This document shows, piece after piece, positions 1-7,874 of a stretch of DNA of 64,000 bases (positions are counted from its first letter, which is position 1; the number at the start of each line of letters is the position of its first letter). Below the pieces are notes generated by a model. That model did no database searches. It saw only the letters and a list, made by a program, of their open reading frames with translations, and was not told where the DNA came from. Source of the DNA: Isochrysis galbana (lineage: Eukaryota; Haptophyta; Isochrysidales; Isochrysidaceae); assembly GCA_018136815.1 (NCBI GenBank), contig CM030943.1, positions 921,975 to 985,974 of the forward strand. The letters run 5' to 3'. A program made the translations under genes and the position numbers.

Positions 1-996
1 GCCCCTACCCAACCTGTAGGCATCCGACGAAGCCCATTGGCTACGTCGCTCGACTCTTCCACGTTGCGCGCAGCGATCTCAGGCGATGCGACGGAAACAT
101 CCTTCGTTGGGCAATACCGCCGTGCCAGTAGCGGGGTCTTCAGCGGGGTCAGTGGATTGGGTGCTGCGCTCGGCGGTGTCTTTGGCGGCAGCGCTCCTCA
201 TCGGGCTACCGTAGAGCCGCCTCGTCTCGCGCCCATCGCATCCTCTCCGCCACAAGAAGAGCGTGCCTCGCTCACCGCCGAACCTGCAGACGGCCGTGAG
301 CAACAATCTCTAAGCGTCCGCCTATCCTCCTAGAAGAAGTCGCAACTAGTCCGACCTCGATCTCTCAACCTCCGCCTCACCATCATCCAACATTGACCGT
401 CTCTGGATTCAAAGAGGAGTGCAAAGCGCATTATGTACAAGCTGCAGGCGCAAGGGATGATGAACGGCGCAGGGAGCTCATAGCAAGCAATCCTACGCGA
501 GGGCAAGACCGCGTGCATTCCATCGGATTTTCGGTAATGACCTCAACATATGGAATTGACCTCGATGTGTGGATAGAAGGAACAGTCGCATGATGTAACT
601 TTGGGGGATGCCGTCCCGCAGATGGGGGGATGTCGAGATATGCGCGCAACGTAGAACGTGACTGCTCAGCCGTCAGTCGTTGTGCTCACGATCTTCAGCC
701 AATGCTTGTGCTCGGCGTGCGGCGTGTATAGGAAACCAAGTACAAGTAAAAAACTTTTAATATTCTCGCCACGCGCGCGGCCTTAGTCCTCTGCCGTATA
801 GCCACGCCCATACACTCTCACTCCTCCCAACCTGCGTTGCGGTGACTTCCATCGTGCTCTACTTCTACTTGGGGGCTCGGGTCGTGGAGGGGTGGTAGTG
901 TGTAGTGTGAGCGGAGCGTTCCGAACGCTGTTCCTGTCCCTAGCGAGTTGATTCCCGATTCCCGTCTTCCTCCTATGTCTCTAGGTGACCGGCTTC
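1..996. other. Unassigned DNA left of the first LINE copy
   Basis: I recognise no gene here. A frame open from 37 to 333 lacks an ATG and matches no family I know; it could be the last exon of a gene that begins outside the window. A stretch at 748-782 (A-rich, then ATATTCTCGCC and a CG-rich run) resembles stretches at 19676-19706 and 27691-27720, so it probably belongs to a dispersed repeat. Confidence 0.3.
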
Positions 997-1768
997 AAAA
1001 CTATTGTTATAGTTTTAGCGATGGAGCGCGCGCCGACCGCTCCCACCTCCCAGCCCCCCGCCGCCACGACGCCCCACCGGGGCCGCCCTAAGCCGCCGGA
1101 GCTGAAGCGCTCGCAGGCTGCCCCCCTCACTGACAGCGACGTCGACATGATTCTCCCACCATCGCCTCCTCAACACCCTCTGAAGCAGGGAACAGGCAGA
1201 GTCCTGTTCCCAGCAGAACAACAGAGCCAGCCTCTGGCCATGCCGCCTGCCTCTGTCGCCATGCCACCCCAGCAAGGACTCCCCATGGTGGGTGGCAGCA
1301 CTGCTGCCACCCCCATGGAGGCAACTCCTACCACTAGTGCACCCCTCGCGGGCGGGCACTTCACACAACAATCAATCATAGGGGCCTTTTCGGCCTCCAA
1401 CTCTTCCAAGAACAACAACCAGAAATCGTACGCCGAGGCAGCTGGACCTAAGGCACAGATGCCAGCACAGGCTCAGGAAGACCCACCTCAGCCCACTGAA
1501 CAACCACCGCCGCCCTCGCGCAAGCGAGCGGACCCGCAGTCGGATCCAAAACCGACTCTGCCCATCACCACACAATTCGCCTCCCCCCCTCAAGACCAAG
1601 ATGAGGAGGAAGAACCGGACGACACTCCTTTTTACATCCAGCTAGCGCAGCTAGCGGATGATAAGAAGGACATCAAGAGCGAGGACATAGCAACATACAT
1701 GAAGTTTCTTCTCTCCAAGCTAGAGGGCTTGGACGCCACCCCCGATGGGATGGACAAGGGTCGCAAAG

Positions 1769-3431
1769 TAAGACCCGTAACCGGTTTACCAGATATCCAG
1801 ATAATAGGTATCTTTGCCTATTAAGTAGACGGATCCAGGTATCCAGATAGGGATCGTGCGCCGCGCTACCAGGCAGCCGGATATCCAGATAGTAAATCCT
1901 GGCATACCAGATACTTCGAGGTACCCGGTTATCCGTCATATATCCAGATACAGTTGTTGAGAATCGCCTCAATTCGATCTCTCTCGCTCCGTTCCCCTTC
2001 ATTTGGTATTCTTCAATGAAACTCCTGTTTTCGTATGACAACGGACATCTGTCTCCGCGCGCTGAAGTGTTTGCTTGTATTATGGATCGAGAGGGAGAGG
2101 GCGAGTAGCTACTGACATCATGTAATTACATAGAACATCATACTTATTCATGTAATCACAAGGGAGTGAGCGGAGAGCCGAGGGGGGCACGCAGCCGTCG
2201 ACGGCTGTCTTGCGAGTTGATGGTTACCATGAGAAAGTTAACCATGAGAAAATGGATGCCGGTAAATCTCTCTTCCCCCCCCCCCCTCTCCACCCCCTCG
2301 TCACCTCCGCGGATGGGCGTCTCCGCCTCCTCCCCCAGCCGGTGAAGCCGAACGCGGAGGTGACGAGGGCCGGCTTCCGCCCGCTCCGGGGGCGACCGCA
2401 CCCGCACAGGCAGCTTTTCGTGCCCGGTGTGGAGGGGTGGCAGGTTGACGACGCAGTGACCGGCTTCCCGCACGTTCTGCGGGAGGCGGATTGCAGGAGG
2501 CGAGGGGGCCTCGTTCGGCTGCACGTGGCGGCGGTGAAGGCGGCGATGGTGACGGCGGTGGCAGGGAGGGAGGCGGGGGAGAAGGCGGCGGCGGTGAGGG
2601 AGGCGGTGGTGATGGTGGTGGCGGAGACGGCGGCGGTGGTGAGGGTGGCAAGGTGAGGGAGGCGGCGATGAGGGAGGTGGCGGTGAGGGAGGCGGCGGTG
2701 AGGGAGGCGGCGGTGAGGGAGGCGGCGGTGAGGGAGGCGGCGGTGAGGGAGGCGGCGGTGAGGGAGGCGGAGGCGAGGGCGGCGGTGGTGAAGGCGGTGG
2801 CGGGGAGGGCGGTGGCGGTGAAGGCGGTGGCGGGGAGGGAGGCGGGGGAGAAGGCGGCGGCGGTGAGGGAGGCGGTGGTGATTGATGGTGGTTGCGGAGA
2901 CGGCGGCGGTGGTGAGGGTGGCGGAGGTGAGGGAGGCGGCGGTGAGGGAGGCGGCGGTGAGGGAGGCGGCGGTGAAGGCGGTGGCGGCGAGGGAGGCGGT
3001 GGTGACGGCGGCGGCGAGGGAGGCGGTGGTGACGGCGGCGGCGCGGCGGCGGCGAAGGCGGCGGCGGTGAATGAAGGCGGCGGCGGCGAAGGCTGCGGTG
3101 GCGAGGGAGGCGGCGGCGAAGGCGGCGGTGGCGAGGGAGGCGGCGGTGAAGGCGGTGGCGGTGAGGGAGGCGGCGGTGAGGGCGGTGGAGGCGACGGTGG
3201 CGGAGGGGCGTCGATCTATTTAAGGTGGCCGGGAGAATAAGAATATAAGTTTCTAATACCTAATACCCGGATATTCCGAATATCTGGCATATCTGGCATG
3301 TCTGCCCGACTATCAGTATCTATCTGGATATTCCTAATGAGCTCCAGAGGTATCCGGATACTATCTGGATACCAAATCTGAACTCCAACCAGATATCCAG
3401 ATTGCTCAAATCAAACCTGTTACGGGTCTTA
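1769..3431. mobile_element. hAT-like non-autonomous DNA transposon (1663 bp) with 19-bp TIRs and 8-bp TSD
   Basis: The element sits in the ORF1 of a LINE copy. Its ends are inverted repeats: TAAGACCCGTAACCGGTTT at 1769-1787 and the complement of TAAGACCCGTAACAGGTTT at 3413-3431 (18 of 19 match). TCGCAAAG is directly repeated on both sides (1761-1768 and 3432-3439), and the complete LINE shows an uninterrupted version of the same site. An 8-bp duplication is characteristic of the hAT and P superfamilies. Copies of TATCCAGATA occur near the left end (about 1793, 1833, 1871, 1944) and of TATCTGGATA near the right end (about 3325, 3363), like transposase-binding subterminal repeats. No transposase is present, so it must be mobilised in trans. 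Confidence 0.88.
2520..3215 (+). repeat. GGCGGCGGTGAGGGA-type minisatellite inside the hAT-like element
   Basis: About 700 bp made of variants of GGCGGCGGTGAGGGA and GGCGGTGGCGA. It is open in several frames (Gly-rich, or Val-Arg-Glu-Ala repeats), but the reading frames are a by-product of repeat units divisible by three. I do not call a protein. On the given strand it is strongly G-rich. Confidence 0.85.
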
Positions 3432-3504
3432 TCGCAAAGGCCCTTGGATCTTCTACGTCGATGACGACGCGCACGAACAATTTAAAGCCGCATACGGCGA
3501 CAAA

Positions 3505-4920
3505 CTTCAAGCTACCGCCTTCCCAAGAACGGTGGTATTGCGGTCGTGAAGCCAACGTCGTCCTCGACGTGAAGAGGGGGAGGCGGCGATGGAGGGGGAG
3601 GAGAGGGTGGAGGCGGCGAAGGAGGGGGAGGAGAGGGTGGAGGAGGAGAGGGAGGGAGCCGTGCGCCGCGCTAGCCGCCGGTGCGCCTCCGCGGCTCGTT
3701 TCCGAAGAGGAAACGAGCTTCGCTTCGACACGGCAATGGCATCATTGCATTTTTTATAAAGTTCAAACAAGAAGTCTTTAGGCATCTCCATCTGATATGT
3801 TACCGGTGACATCTGGAATGCTTACTACATACCGATACAAAAAAACTGACTTCACCGCGGGGATGTCATCAAAAGTGGTGCTGCTCTGAAACCTGCACGT
3901 TTGTACTTTAATAAGGGGGTCCTTCAAGTAGAACTTATACCGTGCACATGGGGGGCACTTGCCGAAAATACAACCAAACCTGAGGTTGCACCCTCTCAAC
4001 TCGACGCGCAGCGCGAGCTAGGTCACCATTTGTGTCACTCTGGCGGCGCTGCATGCGCGCGCTGCGAAAGGTGCTTCACCTTTCGCGAGCAGATGGGCGA
4101 GCATCTAGGCGGTGGGAAGGGGGACGGGCAGGCCTGCTTGCCTTTGTTTATGGGTCGGCACGTTCCGATCGCCACAGTGGCGGGCGAGTGGCTGCTGGTG
4201 TTGGCGGTTGGCTGCTGGCTGCTGCAGCGGCAACGGCGCAGCGCACGAGCGCGAGCCAGCAATGTTGGCGCAGGCAGGCTGTTTGTGTGTGCGCGCCCGA
4301 TGAGGGAGTAGTTCTGGCTAGACACATATGGACTGCCTGCGCGCAGGCAGTCCACTGCAATGCGCGCATGTGCAGTCTAAATGCTTGCGTGTGTTGTGCT
4401 CATCCTCGCTCGCTTGTATGTGGTCTATTTCAAAGGGGAACGCTTTGCCCATCAAAGAATGTGGTCCAAAGGGTTTGTGAGCAGTTCATCTTGTGTATGA
4501 AACTCCTTTGTCAGGCTTAGATTACTCAGCATCAATAAATGCCCCCAAAACGTATTATCTTGATGGGAGTTGTAAACTGCAACTCCATCTCCTGTAGCAT
4601 GCGTAGTGAACGACGTGCGACGCCGGCTCGTCGGCATCATCGCCACCGATCAGTTTATGGGAGCAAATTTCGGGCGATGCGGCTCCATCTTGTGCATTAG
4701 ACTAGTCCTCCACATTGATGGCAAGGCTCCAGCTCAATCTTGGTGTCCTCTAGGCTCCAAGGGGCCGCCAATATGCTAGGAATTAAAAAGGGTCTCGAAG
4801 CACCTTTGCAGGTGCTTCCAGCGCGCCCGACACCCGCCGTCTCGCGCCAGAGTTAGAAAACCTTTAGAACCACCTTAAGAGATAAAAAACGTTGTTGAGT
4901 GAGAAGCTCTAGCCTCTAGT
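3505..4920. other. Gene-poor DNA with perfect hairpins and one long palindrome
   Basis: No recognisable gene. Structure seen: a 10-bp-stem hairpin at 4064-4086 (GCGAAAGGTG, loop CTT), a 26-bp perfect palindrome at 4329-4354 (half-site TGGACTGCCTGCG), and a 9-bp-stem hairpin at 4797-4818 (GAAGCACCT, loop TTGC) followed by CTTAAGAGATA at 4874-4884. The last combination recurs at 59.7 kb as part of a small MITE. Confidence 0.5.
4329..4354. repeat. 26-bp perfect palindrome
   Basis: TGGACTGCCTGCG is followed immediately by its own reverse complement, with no spacer. It lies in unassigned DNA. Function unknown. Confidence 0.9.
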
Positions 4921-4930
4921 GTGATTTTTG

Positions 4931-5001
4931 TCCCTCTCTCTCTCTCTCTCCCTCTCTCGCTCCCCGACCCCCCGCCCCCCCCCCCTCCGCTCTCTCTCTC
5001 G
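4931..5001 (+). promoter_or_regulatory. CT-rich tract directly before the NmrA-type start codon
   Basis: About 70 bp of CT repeats and C runs reaches to the base before the ATG at 5002. Similar purine or pyrimidine tracts lie just upstream of five other gene starts in this window, so it may be a leader or core-promoter feature. It may equally be plain microsatellite. Confidence 0.4.
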
Positions 5002-6122
5002 ATGTTGGCGCTGCTCGCGCTCGTCTCATGGGGCTCGCTCGAGCAGCTGGGGGCGGGATCGCTCCCTCGCTCGGTGCTGGTCGCCTCCGCCACCGCCAAC
5101 TCAGGCGGCGGCGTCGTGCGTGAGCTCTCGCACGCGGGCAGCGTGAGTGTGCTCGCGATGGTGCGCTCGGCTACCGACCCTCGCGCTCTCGAGCTCAGCA
5201 AGCTGCCGCGCGTCCAGGTCGTTGAGGCTGACTTCGACGATCGCGCTTCCATCGCGGCCGCGCTCGAGAAAGCCGACCGCGCCCTCCTCGTCACGTCTGC
5301 TTTCGATCACCTCCAGTTTGAGAGTGAGGTCGCCCGTCCCTCTTGTGGAGGGCAGCCCGCTGGCTCAGCTTGCGTGACCTTGAGTCAGTGAACATCAAGT
5401 CTGTACTGAGCTACCCACCACCTCGTTCCTCAGGGGAGACCAACTTCATCGCGCTTGCTGCCAACGCGGGCGTTCCTGTAGTCAGGATTGGCACTTGTAC
5501 CTTCTTGACCTCTGCGTGCACCAAGACGGCTTATGGCCGTGCACATCACGGCATCGAGGCATATGCTGAGCATCATGGCTACCCAGTAGTGACGCTTCGC
5601 CCCAACTGGTTCATGGATAACTTGCTCTTTGCGGCACAAGAGATCAAGGCCTCAGGCCAGATTACCTACCCCACCACGGGCACCGGGCCGCCCACAGCGA
5701 TGACCGATCCACGCGACCTCGCCTCAGCCGCTGCACATATCCTCATGCTTCCGGGGGACTTGCTCGCCACCTTTGTAGCTGCAAAGACCATTGAGGTTCA
5801 TGGTAAGGAGATGATCAACCTGCACGAGAACGTGGAGGCCCTTTCTAAGGCGGTGGGCTATCCTATCAAGATCAATGCCGTGCCATACGAGCCCTGGGTC
5901 GAGGCAGTTGTCGGCACGGGCATGCCACGCGTTTTCGCCGAGTCCTTCGGCTCAACCATCTTGAAGGTGGACGGCGCAATGGAGCCCGATGGTCCGATGG
6001 TACAAACCACATCGCCACTGCTTACGTCAACAAACTGGACCCCGAAATATGGAGTCGATGACTGGGCCACCTCGCCCAAGGTGATAGAAGCTCTTCGGAA
6101 GGATGAGAAATCCGAGTTGTAG
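5002..6122 (+). CDS. NmrA-like NAD(P)-binding Rossmann protein (atypical SDR)
   Basis: Two exons fit: 5002-5323 and 5434-6122, joined across a 110-bp GT-AG intron in phase 1, giving about 336 residues. The N-terminal part reads PRSVLVASATANSGGGVVRE, which aligns with the beta1-loop-alpha1 of NmrA/HSCARG-type proteins. It is followed by a beta-strand with V(R)SATDP and VVEADFDD, then NFIALAANAGVPVVRIG, HHGIEAYAEHHGYPVVTLRP and the NWFMDNLL motif usual in NmrA-like proteins. These proteins bind NAD(P)H and act as redox sensors or reductases; the substrate cannot be told. The usual TGxTGxxG loop is ASATANSG here, so cofactor binding may be altered. The short hydrophobic segment MLALLALVSW could be a signal or anchor. 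The ATG was chosen because it follows the CT tract and opens the domain. Confidence 0.8.
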
Positions 6123-6557
6123 AGCCTCCCTCGGCAGTATTAATGGAGAGGATCCGGGCAGCAGTTCAAGATCAGCAATGATTCTGGTTTGCGAGCAGGC
6201 TGGGTAGGCGTCGGACTGCGGGCTGAGTACGGAACGCGCGCACGGCTCCGTGGTAGATGAGGAATAAAGGGATAGCAACGGCTCCGATTGCCGAATATTT
6301 GCTGTCGGTGGTTTGTTGACAATCCTACTAGTTTCGGGTTGGCGTAGGATCCTCAGGTGGAGATTCGCGCGTTCTACTTGCGCTCGACGCTCATGACAAC
6401 TTTCTCGTTCGCTACGGCTGTGCGTGCTCTTCTAACTTCTTACCTTGGCGCTTGTACCCGTACTTAACACCTCCCTTCTCTACAACGAGCTAGCGTTTGA
6501 GATGCCGTGAGCGCTATCGTTGCCGTGGCCATGCGACTGTTATGCTCCCTAAGTAAT
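6123..6557. other. Intergenic DNA, no feature seen
   Basis: Short open frames only. I see no family match, tandem repeat or hairpin of note. Confidence 0.4.
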
Positions 6558-6766
6558 AGCCCGGTCACTCACTCATTTTGACCACTATTTCCCGCTTCCC
6601 CTGGGTGCCCAAGGATTCCACAGGGTCCCCCCCTACCTGCCCCGCCGGCCGCCTCCCTCCTCCGACGAACCCCCTCTCACCCCACGACCGAAAATGGCGA
6701 CGGTGAGTGACCCCCCCGCCCCCCCCCCTTGTCCCTTGCCGCACACGTGGTGGTCTAAAAAAAAAG
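6558..6766 (+). repeat. Dispersed repeat family R1, copy A (partial)
   Basis: Starts with GGTCACTCACTCATTTT and carries GGTGAGTGACC about 140 bp later, forming an internal inverted repeat. Closely similar copies lie at 32803-33700 (plus strand, interrupted by a hAT MITE) and 58725-59115 (minus strand). Copy A is cut off at 6766 where an R3 repeat begins in antisense orientation, meeting it through an A-run. No coding capacity seen. Confidence 0.75.
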
Positions 6767-6965
6767 ATCTGAACCTAAAAAACATCTGAAGATTCTGGGC
6801 TACACACCTACTAGTTTTCGGTCCTCCCGACTCTAGCTAAACACCGCCCTTAATTTCCTTCCTTCCAGCCCTCTTCCCCTGTCCCTTGCCCCCCTTCTTT
6901 CCTTTTCTTCGGTTTCCGGGGTCCGGCCCTGGTGCACTACCTAGGGCCTGGTACGGAGTGTGGGA
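6767..6965 (-). repeat. SINE-like repeat family R3, copy 1
   Basis: Read on the minus strand it begins near GGTAGTGCACCAGGGCC and ends GGTGTGTAGCCCAGAATC followed by CAGAT and a T-run. Other copies: 20523-20712, 28515-28682 and 41985-42166 (plus), with a terminal fragment near 32690-32745. The T-run end abuts R1 sequence that is continuous in another copy, so this is an insertion. A short repeat with one homopolymer end suggests a retroposon, but no clear tRNA A/B box pair is visible. Confidence 0.65.
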
Positions 6966-7303
6966 TTCGCGGGCAGGCCTTACGTTGCTGCTGGTTTGTT
7001 CTTCGCGCCCGTCTGGGCATGTGTGAGAGGCGTAGGTTTCACCTTTCTCGAGTAGCACTCCGTTTCCTTTCCGGACACGTTCACGCCGGAGGGCTGGCAT
7101 CTGGCATGCCGCCTTGCGTCTAACCTGGTCTGGCCAGGAACGCCTCGCTCTGCTTCCGACACCGCCATCTCGCCTAGGCTTGGGTGCCTTGCCGGACTTG
7201 CACCCACCGCTGCCTCCACTCGACCGCCCCTCTCGCCGCTCCATTGCTAACGTCATTGCCGAACATGAGCGGCGGCACGCCGCTTTCGCGCTTTCGTTCC
7301 CTC

Positions 7304-7403
7304 NNNNNNNNNNNNNNNNNNNNNNNNNNNNNNNNNNNNNNNNNNNNNNNNNNNNNNNNNNNNNNNNNNNNNNNNNNNNNNNNNNNNNNNNNNNNNNNNN
7401 NNN
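7304..7403. other. Assembly gap (100 Ns)
   Basis: One hundred unresolved bases, probably a scaffold gap of nominal length. The flanks carry short inverted similarity (GAGGTCGAGG-type motifs), but I cannot tell what is missing. It may hold upstream exons of the TPR-like gene. Confidence 0.99.
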
Positions 7404-7874
7404 GCCGGCGCTGCTGGCCGAGGCCGGTGGGATGAGGTCGAGGCCCACGCTGTAGAGGCGAGGAGGTGCCTCAACCGCCTCCACTCGAGGGGTGGCTTGC
7501 GGCTGGCGGCGCCGTGGAGCTACCTGTGTCACCTTTATCACGGCCTGCTCGGCCTACTCGAGAACGGTAGCTTGGGCGGTCGGCAAACCTCGTGGAATTG
7601 GCGAGAGCTAACGTGCACCGCCAAAGGATGGCAATGGCGCCATGTGCTCGCTTCCACTGATGAGGGGCTTGCTAATGTGTGCGCAAGCGGAGCCGAGTTG
7701 GCGCGTCGTCTGCGCGAGGAATGCATCGAAATAGGCGATCACATGGTAACACATCATGCCCACTGGTCTCGCGCAGGCCGGACGTCCTTCCTCAATCTCG
7801 CCTATGGCGCGGTGCTCGTGTGTTGGAGGCTGTGTGGCTCGAGTGCTGCTCTTGGAGTCCTTGCCTCATCGCTC

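Larger units (their letters stand above)
997..3504 (+). mobile_element. Decayed LINE 5' fragment (leader and ORF1 N-terminus), split by a hAT-like insertion
   Basis: Positions 997-1768 match the 5' end of the complete LINE at 11407: the same hairpin leader, an ORF1 start at 1021 beginning MERAPTAPTSQPPA, the same proline/glutamine-rich region and the conserved block DTPFYIQLAQLADDKKDIKS. The match stops at 1768 and resumes at 3432 (GPWIFYVDDDAHEQFKAAYG), then is lost after about 3504. The gap is a separate transposon that landed in ORF1. No downstream ORF1 or ORF2 follows. Losing the 3' part is the reverse of normal LINE 5' truncation, so a deletion after insertion is likely. This copy is clearly diverged from the full-length one. 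Confidence 0.85.

Noticed and set aside
37-333. 98-codon frame at the left edge as a gene
   Set aside because: No ATG start, no recognised motif and partial at best.
2491-3240. Long Gly-rich open frame (249 codons) inside the hAT-like element
   Set aside because: It is produced by a minisatellite with units divisible by three; equally long frames exist in other registers.
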